Assembly: GCF_004785795.1 (NCBI RefSeq)
Contig: NZ_SRRO01000001.1
Location: 3,038,001-3,102,000, forward strand
Direction of reading: 5' to 3'
Source: Nocardioides eburneiflavus
GTDB lineage: Bacteria > Actinomycetota > Actinomycetes > Propionibacteriales > Nocardioidaceae
Length of the DNA stretch: 64,000 nt
The notes beneath the pieces are model-generated. The model saw nothing but the letters and a program-made list of their open reading frames with translations. It made no database searches and was not told where the DNA came from. Shown here one piece after another: positions 32,488 through 42,393 of the stretch. The translations under genes were made by a program, and so were the position numbers. The number at the start of each line of letters is the position of its first letter. The first letter of the stretch is position 1.

Positions 32488-33405
32488 CTAGAAGCGCCAG
32501 CCAGCAGGTTGTGAACGCGCCGTATCCCACGTGCGATGCAAAAGTTCCCATGCCTCGTGGCCAACCTCTTCGCCGATGTAGTCACTGACCGTCGCGAAGG
32601 CAATGCGAGTCCCGAACGGAACGCTTGGGGTCCACGCACCCGTCAACCAAGCGGGGATCCTGTCGAACGAAAACGAGATCCACGATTGCGCGAGGGTCGG
32701 CTGCTCGCCGTGAATCAGCGACGAAGCGGCGCCCCATGCGTAACCCTCGACGCCGACGGCGCCGGGCAGAGTTGGCGCCAACTTCTCCACACTGAGTCTC
32801 GTGCCGATACTCGGGGCGAACCTTCCGTCGATCACTTTCCAGCCCCTCGATCTGGCCAGAGCTAGGATGTAGTCGCTCTCTTCACACGCCGCGGCGTCCG
32901 GCTCTGATGTGGGGTCCAAGAGGGTTACGTGACGTTGAGTGGCGTGGAGACGAGCGAGTCGACGGGTCAGAGCGCGCTGAGACCGCACCTCCGGGCCGAT
33001 GCTTCCATCAAGGACCGACGCTGCCCAGACCGACGACTCGTACACGGCTCTGCCGCAGGCAACGGCTCCGACGAAGGATGACTGCGTCTCGATGAGTGCC
33101 GCATAGCCGCGAAGCGTGTCCGAAACGGTATGAAGGTCTAGCCTGGCTTCGTCGCGAATCAAGTCGCTAACGGTTCCGTAGCGCTCGTCGAGCGTTGACG
33201 ACCGATCCGCCGCATGCGCCGCCTGGGCGTGCTCGGGCCAATCAGTCGTAGCGAGATTGGTGAATTCTTCGGCTACGAGCCGGGCCGACTGAACAAGGAG
33301 TTCTCGTACTTGGTCAGCAATGCGGCCGTTCAGTTCGAGTCGGTCGAGAAAGTCTTGGGCCCGTGCCGTATCCGCTGAGTCAGGTCCTTCGGAGTCACTC
33401 GTCAC
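32488..33405 (-). CDS. Hypothetical helical protein
   Basis: 305 residues from ATG 33405. Acidic disordered start (MTSDSEGPDSADTARAQDFL), then helices (VRELLVQSARLVAEEFTNLA; LRGYAALIETQSSFVGAVAC) and a C-terminal region EGYAWGAASSLIHGEQPTLA. The small-residue...SLIHG pattern resembles helical proteins annotated as abortive-infection-like or DUF5677-like, but the match is weak. No signal peptide; no partner gene. Codon use is more AT-tolerant than the core genes. Confidence 0.5.
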   Translation of the reverse strand: MTSDSEGPDSADTARAQDFLDRLELNGRIADQVRELLVQSARLVAEEFTNLATTDWPEHAQAAHAADRSSTLDERYGTVSDLIRDEARLDLHTVSDTLRGYAALIETQSSFVGAVACGRAVYESSVWAASVLDGSIGPEVRSQRALTRRLARLHATQRHVTLLDPTSEPDAAACEESDYILALARSRGWKVIDGRFAPSIGTRLSVEKLAPTLPGAVGVEGYAWGAASSLIHGEQPTLAQSWISFSFDRIPAWLTGAWTPSVPFGTRIAFATVSDYIGEEVGHEAWELLHRTWDTARSQPAGWRF

Positions 33406-33785
33406 CAGGCAGAGTCTTCCCGCTCACACGAGGCTCAGCCGCACTTGGGCGAGACAGGCGAGTCGTCGCCCTCTCAGCCTCTGGGCGGTTTGGGACGAGC
33501 GCCCATCAAGGGTCCCCATCTCGGCTAGTGCCCGATGCCAGACCGGCGCTGGCTGACGGAGGACTGACTGTGAGGATCAGTCGCGCCCGAGTTCCTGGAA
33601 CGCGTCGAGCGAGCAGACACCTGACTGCGCCAGACGAGGCGCCTCCGCACCAATGGGCGGCGCGGTCTGTAGTGGACGGGGCCTGCCCTGCGTGAAGAAG
33701 ACTCGTCGCCCCATCTTCGACCTGCGTCGAGCGTCTTCGACCAGGCTTGGGCGTGCCGGTGGGGCTCCGGGCCTACTCTTCAATC
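33406..33785. other. 380-bp divergent intergenic region
   Basis: Lies between the divergent genes at 33405 (-) and 33786 (+). Short frames here lack ribosome-binding sites. No repeat or strong hairpin seen. Promoters for both neighbours should be in it, but none is obvious. Confidence 0.4.
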
Positions 33786-34907
33786 ATGGACACGGACGAG
33801 CGCGCGATGTTTGTCCCTCTCCGTTCCAACGCACGCACACTGCTCGCCGGCCGTCCCGTGGGCATCGTGCGACGCCGTCTGAAACAAGCCTCGCTCATCT
33901 ACGACAGCATCTATCTGGAGGATGGAGCGCTGACGATCACGGCCGGTCCCAACGGCGCGATTGTGATGCCAGTACCAACCAGCGAGTCGACCACATTCCA
34001 GACGGCGCAGCAGCGGCACACGGCACCCGGCCAACGTTTCGTCATGTCGCTAGGCGAAGAGTCGGCGCCAGGGGTGCCTTCTGACCAGTTGCGCAACTTC
34101 ATCAATTCGGAGACCAGCATTCTCTGGGTCCCCACGCTCACACCTTTCGCCCGAGAACTGCCGAGCGGTTGTAGCTGGGTGCAATTTGTGCGGCCGCAGT
34201 CGGCTCCAGAGGTCAAGCGGACCGCAGAGGAATGGAAGCGTCGAGACCTCAGAAATGAATCACTCCGGACCTCGCTACCCGTGCAGTTCGTGCGAAGCAC
34301 CGTCGTTAGCCACGCAAACCAGGACCTGGCCCTAGCTGCACATGCAGGAGTGTCCGTGATGCAGGACGAGATGCACCAGCAGGTTCTAGGAAACAGGTTC
34401 GATGACCGCGTTGGCTGGAAGGCCAGCGGTTTCGCTCTTCCGCTGCTCGTTCCAGATGTCGGAGAACTCGACTGGGCGACAATCGCTGCAATTCGTAAGC
34501 ACGAGGCGATGAAGAGCTTTCGCCGCATCCTGTTCGAGATCGAAGCAACGGCACTCGACGAGGCTCGCCGTGGTGACATCGAGGCTGCCGTTCGACACGC
34601 TTTCGAGCGCTACTGGGTCGAGGCTGTCGGCAAGGTCACTGGCCTCGCGGCGATCCCAAAGGTCGCCGTCGTGGAACTCGGCATCGGGACGATGACGGGA
34701 GTCCTCACGTCTGGATTCGCGGGACCTGTCGGCGTAGCGGTCGGAGCGGGCGTAGGCGCCAGTATCGCAACGGCCCAAACCGCGATCTCGACAATCAGGG
34801 CGCGACGCAACAAGTCGTGGGTCTCCGTCTACAGCGAGATCCGCACCGCTACGAAGACGCAACAGACCTCTCCGGGGTCGCGCCGCTCGACGCCGGCCGG
34901 TGATTGA
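33786..34907 (+). CDS. Hypothetical protein with C-terminal glycine-rich hydrophobic segment
   Basis: 373 residues from ATG 33786; an upstream in-frame start at 33747 is possible. The N-terminal ~280 residues have mixed alpha/beta character (SLIYDSIYLEDGALTITAGP; FINSETSILWVPTLTPFARE) with no known domain. A hydrophobic Gly/Ala stretch (LGIGTMTGVLTSGFAGPVGV, then AVGAGVGASIATAQTAIST, ~312-345) could insert in a membrane. Pore-forming or membrane-disrupting effectors have such segments, but that is only a suggestion. Alone on its strand between the unknown 305-residue protein and the SIR2-like gene. Confidence 0.5.
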   Translation: MDTDERAMFVPLRSNARTLLAGRPVGIVRRRLKQASLIYDSIYLEDGALTITAGPNGAIVMPVPTSESTTFQTAQQRHTAPGQRFVMSLGEESAPGVPSDQLRNFINSETSILWVPTLTPFARELPSGCSWVQFVRPQSAPEVKRTAEEWKRRDLRNESLRTSLPVQFVRSTVVSHANQDLALAAHAGVSVMQDEMHQQVLGNRFDDRVGWKASGFALPLLVPDVGELDWATIAAIRKHEAMKSFRRILFEIEATALDEARRGDIEAAVRHAFERYWVEAVGKVTGLAAIPKVAVVELGIGTMTGVLTSGFAGPVGVAVGAGVGASIATAQTAISTIRARRNKSWVSVYSEIRTATKTQQTSPGSRRSTPAGD

Positions 34908-35004
34908 ATATATTGACGTCGCGCGCGGTCGGGCTAGCCGAACTATTGGACGGCGGAACCGCCATCTGCTCAGATGCCGGGCCATGGGCGCGGCACGGAC
35001 ATTG

Positions 35005-36051
35005 CTACGGCGTGATCAGCAAGGCCGGGTCGCCGAGGGGATGCGTTGTCGAGTCGAAGAACTCGACCCGGTGCCCGCGAAGCGCTTGGAGTAGTCGGGC
35101 CTTCTCCTCGACGACCGCCTCGTCGTCACCCATCGGGTACATCGAGATGGCGATGCGACGCTGGGAACCTTCGTTCAGCGCGGTCAAGATGTGTCGGTCT
35201 TGATCTGCTAGCGCCTGACCGAATACCACTGCCGGCGATTCATCGGTACGGAGTTCATCGAGACAGAAGGACAGGTAGCTGGACTGGCGGATGGTTCGGC
35301 TCTTCGCCGCCCAGGTGCCTTCGCTCACGAACAGCGGGCGTCGGTCGCTCCCGGGGCCGTACTTCGACTTGAGGTCGAGCAGCCGACCGCCAGACGCGTG
35401 CGTCCACTTCCCGTTCTCGCCGGTCTGGTCGTCCTGCCACAGGTGCAGTCCGCCGTGCAGATACAGCACCCGAGTCGCCTTGTTGCTCCAGACGTCACAG
35501 TTGGCCGGATCGAATCGGTCTCCTGCCCAGAACAAGTCCACGATGTTCGTGGTCACGTTCGTCGACTTGTACTGCGCCCACATGTGACTCCAGTACAGGT
35601 TCAAGTCATAGCTGGTCGTGAACACGGATTCGAACCGGTCGATCTGGGTCGCGATGTGGTCATGCGTGTCCGGAGGAAAGTCATCCCACGCAACATGAAC
35701 ATCGCCGACGGTGTTGAATAGCGCGTCCCGGATCTGTTCGTAGGTCGCATCGACGAGGGTTGTGGGTTGCTCCAACGCCCGAAGCGCAATGTTTGCGTGG
35801 TGCAGGCATTGGAGCCCCTGCTCGAAGTTCGTCGTGCCCAGCTCGGCGAAGATGGCTTTCGCTTCCGAGCTCAGGCTTGCCGCTGTGTACAGACTCTTGT
35901 ACCCGAACCCGGCCCACAGGTTCATGCTCAACCCGTTGCCAAGTAGCAGAGTCGACCAATCCTTGTCTGCCAGCGTGGACCAATCCGCTAGGTCTCCGTC
36001 TATGGATGTGCTCACGTCGTCGGTGCCTCTCCAGATGCTCACGCCGGTCAT
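35005..36051 (-). CDS. DUF4917-like, SIR2-type protein
   Basis: Up to 348 residues (ATG 36051); a GTG at 36015 with GGAGAGG 10 nt upstream is also a good start. A SIR2-like Rossmann signature STLLLGNGLSMNLW (~33-46) is followed by FESVFTTSYDLNLYWSHMW (~140) and VLYLHGGLHLWQDD (~195). The later AVVFGQALADQDRHI (~277) fits the last part of the NAD-binding fold. These are the features of DUF4917, a SIR2-related family. SIR2-like domains in accessory islands often deplete NAD during phage infection, so defence is plausible. Single gene with no helper domain or partner. Confidence 0.65.
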   Translation of the reverse strand: MTGVSIWRGTDDVSTSIDGDLADWSTLADKDWSTLLLGNGLSMNLWAGFGYKSLYTAASLSSEAKAIFAELGTTNFEQGLQCLHHANIALRALEQPTTLVDATYEQIRDALFNTVGDVHVAWDDFPPDTHDHIATQIDRFESVFTTSYDLNLYWSHMWAQYKSTNVTTNIVDLFWAGDRFDPANCDVWSNKATRVLYLHGGLHLWQDDQTGENGKWTHASGGRLLDLKSKYGPGSDRRPLFVSEGTWAAKSRTIRQSSYLSFCLDELRTDESPAVVFGQALADQDRHILTALNEGSQRRIAISMYPMGDDEAVVEEKARLLQALRGHRVEFFDSTTHPLGDPALLITP

Positions 36052-36298
36052 TCACGAGCATGCCGCATCGAGGGTGGAAGATGTGCGCCGGTCTTCGAGT
36101 CCAGAGAACTGGCTTGGTCCAGTTCGCGCTGATCACCAACGCCGCCTGGTAGAGCTCCTTAAGGAGGGTCGCATGAGGAAGTCGCTGCGACCAGAAGATG
36201 CCGTCCGTTCTTAGACCTTCCGATGCAGCGGCGGCTCAAGTACCAAGCGCTTGAGTGACCGACGTCATTCTGGGCGGTTTGCCGTGGCTTCGGAGCCC

Positions 36299-39200
36299 TC
36301 ATCGCCGACCGGGCGGTGGCATGCGACGATCCATGGTCGGACTTGACCAGGGATGGTGCGCTCCCTGGGATTGGCGGATTGCGGGAATGTCGAGAGGCGA
36401 GGTCGCGTCGATTGGCATCCCCAGACGGGAGACGATCCGGTAGCGCAAGTCGCGTGCGGGGCTGTCGCCCAAGGGTGTCTCGGAAACGATCGCGCGGGTG
36501 GAGGCGCCGACGTCGTGACCGTGCTCGTGGGCCCGCTGCAGCATCGCTGCGGTGGCCGGCCAGTCGCCTTGGTCGAGCAGGCGCGGGTCGAGCTCGCGCG
36601 CCAGCGGTGCCCACCGCTCGGCCGGCGTCTTGTCGGCCGCGGCCGCGAGTCGGGCGCGGACCTCGCTGCTTTTGTGCAGCTCGGCCACGGCGGCCTTCCG
36701 CGGGTCGGCGTCCCACGTCTTGACCGCGTCCCGCAGGTCCCGGCGGGCTTGCAGGTGGGAGAGCTGCAGCCGTGCCCGCACTTGGTTGACGCCCGGCTCC
36801 CAGGCCCGGCTGGGACGGGCCGAGATGACCCGCATGGCGGCCAACCGTGCCTGCTCGGCGGGGAGGTTGTCGAGGCGTTCGGTGAGGAGCTGGTCGCCCA
36901 GGGACCGGAAGGCGGGTTGGCCGCTGGCCACCGCAGCGGTGAGCGCGGCCGGGCCGCGCTGAGCGAGCAGGTCGGCGGGGTCGAGTCCGTCGGGGAACCG
37001 TGTGTAGCCGGGGTCCAGGCCGTGCGAGGTCAGCATCCAGAAGTCGCGCTCGGCCGCGACCTGGCCCGCCAGGTCGGCGTCGGTGGCCACGATCGGGTCG
37101 CGGCCGACGGCGGCCAGCTGCGCGGCCTGCTCATCGGTCAGGGACGTGCCGAGCGTGGCCACGCCGAGGTAGAGGCCGGCACTGGCGATCGTGACAGCGA
37201 TCGCGTCCATCGGGCCCTCGGCGATCACCGGGACGGCGCCCTCGGCGAGCAGCTCGTCGGCGACGCCGAACAGCTGCGCGCCCTTGTGGAACAGCGGGGT
37301 GTTGGCGGTGTTGAGGTACTTGGGTCCGGCCTTGTCGTCGTCGGTGAGGTCGGGGCGTCGGCGGCCGACGAAGCCGAGCACCTCGCCCTGGTGGATCACC
37401 GGGAACATCACGCGGTCGCGGAACCGGTCGATGAGGCGGCCGGTGCTGGCCTCGGTGGCGACGCCGGTGGCGAGCATCTCGGCGTCGCTGATGCCGCGGC
37501 CGCGGAGGTGGTCGACCAGGTTGGTCCAGCCGGCCGGAGCCTGACCGGGGCGGAACCGCTCGTCGCCGGCGAGGTCGACGCCGAACCGGCCGGTGAGGTA
37601 GTCGCGGCCCCACGAGTCGGTGAACCGGGACTCGAAGAAGGTCTGCGTGAGCTCGTTGACCTCGACCATGCGCTCGCGCGTGACGGGGGAGGAGTGCCAC
37701 TCGTCGGCGCGCTGGTACATAAGCCGGATATCGGCGTCGGTGGGCTCCAACCGGGTGCCGCCGAGGTCGCGGATGTAGGCGGCCAGCGTGAGGTCGCTCT
37801 CGATGTACTGGTCCTCGTCGACGTCGACCAGGTCCTCCTCGAGCGCGTCGACCAGGTCCTCCTCGAGCGCGTCGACCTGGTGCTCGTCGACCAGGTCGAC
37901 GGGAGGCTCGAGGTCCGTGCCGGGGTCCTCAGCAAGCGGCCACGGGATGTCGTCGGGCTGGTCGACGAACATCCCCTGGTCGGGCTCGATGCCCTCCCAC
38001 AGGTCCGCCGGCGGCTCCTCGAAGTGGTACTCGTGCGCGTGCTCGTCGGGAGCGGTCTCCAGCGCGATCGAGGTCCGCCAGACCAGTGCCTGGCACTCGT
38101 CGACGCCCTCCCAGCCGTCGCTCGGCAGCGCCCGGCCGGCGCCCAGCAGGGCCTCGACCTGCCAGCCACGCTGCAGGCCGTGGTCGACGTTGGAGACCAG
38201 CGCCGGCCACCAGGTGCTGGCCTGAATGCTCGCGGCACGCTCGGGGCCGAACAGGTCCGCGAGCCGCGGCGCCCAGTCGGTGGTGACGCTCTCGCCGTGG
38301 GAGCCGTCGCCGATCTGGGCGGCGACCGCGGGTGTGAGGTGCCGGGCCAGGCGCCACCACAGCGCGGCCGGGGCGTGCTCGTCGGGCAGCGGGCCCGCCG
38401 GGTGATCGGGCGCGGCGGCGGTGCGCAGCAGCTCGTGGGCCGTGACGCCGGCACGCGACATCGCGGCCAGCCGCTCGGCCAGGAGAGGGGTGAACTCGTC
38501 GGCGCTGACCTGCGGGGCGAGGGAGGAGAGCAGCTGACGCCATTCCTTGAGCGCCGGCGTGTGGTCACCGGTGACGGCCCGGTTGAGGCGCCGCTGCCAC
38601 GTCGCCGACGCCTTCTGAAGCTGCGGTGCACCGGTCGGTCGCCGGTCGTCGACGGGGACCTGCATGGCTGCGCGCCAGACCTCGACGTCGGCCACCGTGG
38701 CGGCCTCGGGGCGGATGCCGTTCTGCGCCCACACCGGCAGCGAGGACTGCTCGGCGGCGCGGGTGTGGACCTGCCCGGCGAGCTGCTCGACCAGGTGCGC
38801 CCGCTGGGAGAGGTAGGCACCCCAGTGCGGGTCCTCGGCCAGACGGTTCGGGATCCCGGGCATCCACGGCAGCGGGCCGGCGCCCGCGTTGCGCAGCCCG
38901 GAGGCGTCGAGGCGCCAGTCCAGGACCGCGGCCCGGTCGCGTGCGCTCTCCAGCTCCCGGTCACCGGCGGCGGCCCGGAGCGCTTCGACGGGGTTCTCGC
39001 CCGCCGCACCGAGCAGCAGCAGGTGGGCGCGCAGGCTGGGCCAGGCGGCCTCGTCCGACAACCCGGGAGCCAGTGACTCGACGGCGGTGTCCAGCGCGTC
39101 GACCACGTTGACAGTGGTGCCGTCGACGCCGGTCGTGGTCTCGTGGCGCAGCAGGTCCTCGGCTGCGACGTAGAGGCTGTCGAGGTAGCGCTGGGAGGCC

Positions 39201-42200
39201 TCGCCGAGCCGGGTGGCCGGGTCGGCCTGCTCGCGGACCAGGCTGGTCGCGGACCGCTGGGCGTCGTCGCGGGCCAGCATCGACTCGAGGATGTCGGTGG
39301 GGGTGAGCGGCCGGACCAGGGTCGGGTGGATCACCGAGTGCGGGTCGCCGTCGCCGACGACCTCGAGGTAGACGTGGTTGGCGTGCGCGCCGCGGGTCAT
39401 CATCGTGTAGAGCTGCTGGCGAGACTCGGTGCCGGTGGCCAGGCCGTGCATCGTGTCGGCGGTGACGCCCTGGGCGGTGTGCACGGTGCACGCGTAGCCG
39501 AGTTCGGTGGCCTTGGCGACATAGTTACTCGGCAGCCGCACGGTGCGGCCGTGCTGGGTGTGCTGGACGGTCAGGTCGCCAACGTCGTGGATCTCCAGGA
39601 CGGTCCAGCGGTCGCCGTTCTTCACCCAGTCGGTGGCCGAGGTACGCAGCCGGCGGTCGTTCTCGCGGGTGATGATCAGCTCGCCGATCGACGCCTCGTT
39701 GCCGTCGGCGAGCCGCCGCACCGGGCCACCGCTGGCCCGATTGTTGGGGCCGTTCGGGTCGATCCCTTCCAAGCGGTGGGCGCGGGCCTGCTGGTTCAGC
39801 TCGCTGACCAGGTCGCGGGTCGGGGCGAGCATGATCGAGTCCAGCCCAGCGGCCCGGTCGGCCTGCCAGGCGGCGAAGACCTCCTCGGTCATGGTCGCCA
39901 GGTCGCCGACGTGGACCCGGTCGCGGTCGAGGTAGAACCCGAGCGCCTCGCTCTTGCCCTCGCGCAGGGCCAGCGACGCTGCGCCCTCGGCGGGGTCCTT
40001 GAACCGCACGAGCTCGGTCAGCTGGAGCGCGCCGTGGGTGGCGCGGATGTCGCGCAGCACGCCGCCGGCTCCTATCGCGGAGAGCTGCTGGTCGTCACCG
40101 ATCAGGCGGACACTGCCGCCGCGTTCGAGGATGTAGGAGACCGCGGCGTCCAGGGAAAGGGTGTCGGCCATGCCCGCCTCGTCGATCACGACGAGCGTCG
40201 AGGAGTCGATGCCGGCCACCCAGTCCGGCATCGCGGCGCCGGTCTGCCGGGCCTGCTCGAGGGAGTGCGTGAGCTTGGCCAGGGTGTCGGTCTGGGTGTC
40301 GATCTGGGAGCCCATCGATGTGCGGAGGGCGTCCGCGGCCGCCGCCGAGGGAGCGAGGCCGATGACGGTGCCGCCGCCGTCGCTCCACGCGCTGGCCAGG
40401 ACTCGCATCGCGGTGGTCTTGCCCGATCCGGCGGGGGCGATCGCCAACTGGAGCCGGGCGCCGGAAGTGGCCATCTCCCGCACCAGCGTGGCCTGCCCGG
40501 CGTTGAGGGTGATGCCGTTGGCGGTCGACTCAAGCAGCGCCAGGTCGACCGAGGACGCCTCGACGGCGTACCCGTCATGACGGCCGGCGGCGTCGACCAG
40601 GCGCTGCTCGGCGGCCAGCACCTTGCTCGAGGTGAACAGCTCGGCCCGTGCCTGGGTGTAGACCGAGGACCCGTCCGCGCGACGCAGCTCGACCGGCTCG
40701 CTGATGGGGTCCCAGGGGCGGGCCATGCTCACCGAGCGGCCGTCGAGAACCTCGCTGACCAGCAGGTCGACCACCTGGGAGACCTGGTTGGTGGGCACGT
40801 TGGCGGCCCGGACCTGCCGCTGGGCTTCGGCGTAGACGTGCCAGTACTGCCACGTGCTCCGGCTGCCTTCCATCGTGGCCACGATGCGGTCAGTCGTCTG
40901 GGTGAACCACGCTGCGTTCACGACTAGGTCGGCCAGGGAGCGGGCGGCGCCCTTCGGGTTGAGGACGCCGTGCACCATCTGCTTGACCCGCTGCGGGGTG
41001 CCGAGCACCTCGACGGCCTCGCGGTTCCAGGCCTCGCGCTGCTCGGCCAGCGAGCGGGGCTCGTGCTTGGCCTCGCGGGTCTCTAGCGTCGCCTGCTGTG
41101 ACAGCTGGATGGTCTCGACGGGCGTCGGGGGCCGGCCGTGGGTGGCCTGGAACGCCGCGGCGAGGACCTTGCGGCGGTCCTCGACGTTGATCCGGCGCTT
41201 GGAGAACCGGCGGTTGAGATCGGGGTCGACGCCGACGATCTCACGCACGGGCCGCTTGCGGGCGTCCTCGTTCGGGCGCTCCTCGAACCGCACGCCGAGG
41301 GCGTCGATCAGGTGCCGCTCGAGCGCGGTGTTGTAGGTCTCCGAGGCCGAGACGACCGCCTTGTGCAGCGGCCGGCCGTCGATGGCCAGCCACGTGCCGT
41401 CAAGCGTCTGGACCTTGTTGGCCACCGCGACGTGCGTATGCAAGTCAGGGTCGCCGGCGCGGGAGTCGCGGTGGGTGAAAGCCGTGGCGACCAAGCCGCG
41501 GACCTCGACCTGGCGGACGCCGTTGGTGCCCCGGCGGGTGAACAGTGCCTTGGACTCGATGAAGTCCAGCGCGTCCTTGATCGCCGTCTGGTGGGCCCGC
41601 TCGATCACCGCGGCGGTCTTCGGGTCGGCGATCGCCCACAGCGTCGAGACGCTCTTGACCGGGGAGAGGGTCAGGTCGTAGCCGGCGACGGCGTTGGTCT
41701 TGGAGCGGGAGTGCTTGGCGATCGTGGCGGCCAACTCACGGGCATCCGCGGGCTCGCGGCCGTGCTCGGCGCGGAAGAACTCACGGCCGACCTCGGTACG
41801 GATTCTGGCGCGCTCTGCGGCGGGGACGGGGTAGTCGCCGGGGTGCCCGGCGGCCTCATTCCATTCACTGAATCGCTTGGCGACCGCGATCCGGAAGGGG
41901 CTGATGTCGTTGTCGTAGATCTTGTAGGGAATGCCGAGCCGGACGGCGGCCTTGTAGTCCGCCTCGGTCGGCCGCTGGGCCCCGTCGCGGCCGATGCGGA
42001 GGTCCAGTTGCTTGGTCCGCTGTGTGGCCAGCGGGTGATGCCCGGAGCCGAACAGGCTCTGCATGTGGTCGGCCGTGACGACGTCTCCCGCGTCCAGGCC
42101 GTCGATGCCCACCATGCCGGACCCGATCCACACGCCGGGGGTCTCGCCCTTCTCGGTGTAGTAGCTCGCCAGCCCGGTGTGGCCCTTGTCCGTGGCGTCC

Positions 42201-42277
42201 ATCGCTGCGACCTGGCGGGTCAGGTAGTCATATCCCGACCCCGCCGTCAGCTTGTGGAGGCTCATCGTCACGGTCAC
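36299..42277 (-). CDS. MobF relaxase-helicase with DnaG/TOPRIM primase tail
   Basis: 1992 residues. GTG 42277 is chosen for the family-like start MTVTMSLHKLTAGSGYDYL; ATG 42265 is the alternative. The TrwC-type relaxase (1-330) has Tyr16/Tyr18, YY at 39-40 and the metal-binding HTHVAVAN near 285. The RecD-like helicase has Walker A APAGSGKTTAM (~612), Walker B LVVIDEAGMADTL (~695) and VHTAQGVTADTMHGLATG (~935). A long linker with acidic repeats precedes a DnaG-like catalytic core (RDYLTGRFGVDLAG; IDRFRDRVMFPVIHQGEVLG) and TOPRIM VIAEGPMDAIAV (~1685). It would nick oriT, unwind and possibly prime the transferred strand. It is encoded opposite to the T4SS operon. Confidence 0.9.
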   Translation of the reverse strand: MTVTMSLHKLTAGSGYDYLTRQVAAMDATDKGHTGLASYYTEKGETPGVWIGSGMVGIDGLDAGDVVTADHMQSLFGSGHHPLATQRTKQLDLRIGRDGAQRPTEADYKAAVRLGIPYKIYDNDISPFRIAVAKRFSEWNEAAGHPGDYPVPAAERARIRTEVGREFFRAEHGREPADARELAATIAKHSRSKTNAVAGYDLTLSPVKSVSTLWAIADPKTAAVIERAHQTAIKDALDFIESKALFTRRGTNGVRQVEVRGLVATAFTHRDSRAGDPDLHTHVAVANKVQTLDGTWLAIDGRPLHKAVVSASETYNTALERHLIDALGVRFEERPNEDARKRPVREIVGVDPDLNRRFSKRRINVEDRRKVLAAAFQATHGRPPTPVETIQLSQQATLETREAKHEPRSLAEQREAWNREAVEVLGTPQRVKQMVHGVLNPKGAARSLADLVVNAAWFTQTTDRIVATMEGSRSTWQYWHVYAEAQRQVRAANVPTNQVSQVVDLLVSEVLDGRSVSMARPWDPISEPVELRRADGSSVYTQARAELFTSSKVLAAEQRLVDAAGRHDGYAVEASSVDLALLESTANGITLNAGQATLVREMATSGARLQLAIAPAGSGKTTAMRVLASAWSDGGGTVIGLAPSAAAADALRTSMGSQIDTQTDTLAKLTHSLEQARQTGAAMPDWVAGIDSSTLVVIDEAGMADTLSLDAAVSYILERGGSVRLIGDDQQLSAIGAGGVLRDIRATHGALQLTELVRFKDPAEGAASLALREGKSEALGFYLDRDRVHVGDLATMTEEVFAAWQADRAAGLDSIMLAPTRDLVSELNQQARAHRLEGIDPNGPNNRASGGPVRRLADGNEASIGELIITRENDRRLRTSATDWVKNGDRWTVLEIHDVGDLTVQHTQHGRTVRLPSNYVAKATELGYACTVHTAQGVTADTMHGLATGTESRQQLYTMMTRGAHANHVYLEVVGDGDPHSVIHPTLVRPLTPTDILESMLARDDAQRSATSLVREQADPATRLGEASQRYLDSLYVAAEDLLRHETTTGVDGTTVNVVDALDTAVESLAPGLSDEAAWPSLRAHLLLLGAAGENPVEALRAAAGDRELESARDRAAVLDWRLDASGLRNAGAGPLPWMPGIPNRLAEDPHWGAYLSQRAHLVEQLAGQVHTRAAEQSSLPVWAQNGIRPEAATVADVEVWRAAMQVPVDDRRPTGAPQLQKASATWQRRLNRAVTGDHTPALKEWRQLLSSLAPQVSADEFTPLLAERLAAMSRAGVTAHELLRTAAAPDHPAGPLPDEHAPAALWWRLARHLTPAVAAQIGDGSHGESVTTDWAPRLADLFGPERAASIQASTWWPALVSNVDHGLQRGWQVEALLGAGRALPSDGWEGVDECQALVWRTSIALETAPDEHAHEYHFEEPPADLWEGIEPDQGMFVDQPDDIPWPLAEDPGTDLEPPVDLVDEHQVDALEEDLVDALEEDLVDVDEDQYIESDLTLAAYIRDLGGTRLEPTDADIRLMYQRADEWHSSPVTRERMVEVNELTQTFFESRFTDSWGRDYLTGRFGVDLAGDERFRPGQAPAGWTNLVDHLRGRGISDAEMLATGVATEASTGRLIDRFRDRVMFPVIHQGEVLGFVGRRRPDLTDDDKAGPKYLNTANTPLFHKGAQLFGVADELLAEGAVPVIAEGPMDAIAVTIASAGLYLGVATLGTSLTDEQAAQLAAVGRDPIVATDADLAGQVAAERDFWMLTSHGLDPGYTRFPDGLDPADLLAQRGPAALTAAVASGQPAFRSLGDQLLTERLDNLPAEQARLAAMRVISARPSRAWEPGVNQVRARLQLSHLQARRDLRDAVKTWDADPRKAAVAELHKSSEVRARLAAAADKTPAERWAPLARELDPRLLDQGDWPATAAMLQRAHEHGHDVGASTRAIVSETPLGDSPARDLRYRIVSRLGMPIDATSPLDIPAIRQSQGAHHPWSSPTMDRRMPPPGRR
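37823..37870. repeat. 24-bp tandem repeat in the relaxase gene
   Basis: Two perfect 24-bp units (37823-37846 and 37847-37870) and part of a third. They encode the acidic octapeptide VDALEEDL in the linker before the primase-like region; probably a flexible spacer that varies by slippage. Confidence 0.8.
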
Positions 42278-42393
42278 CTACGTGCGCACGCGCGCGGCAG
42301 GCGATCACTTTCGGCTGGCTTTCTGCTCTGTTCTTTCTATTCGGCGAACCGAGAATGCAAGAGGTGTAACGCACTGCGACTTCGTCGCTGCAC

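Noticed and set aside
36353..39076. 907-codon open frame on the + strand
   Set aside because: Antisense of the relaxase gene, whose frame shows catalytic motifs along its whole length.
39143..40927. 594-codon open frame on the + strand
   Set aside because: Also antisense of the relaxase-helicase; low-complexity Gly/Val/Arg composition.
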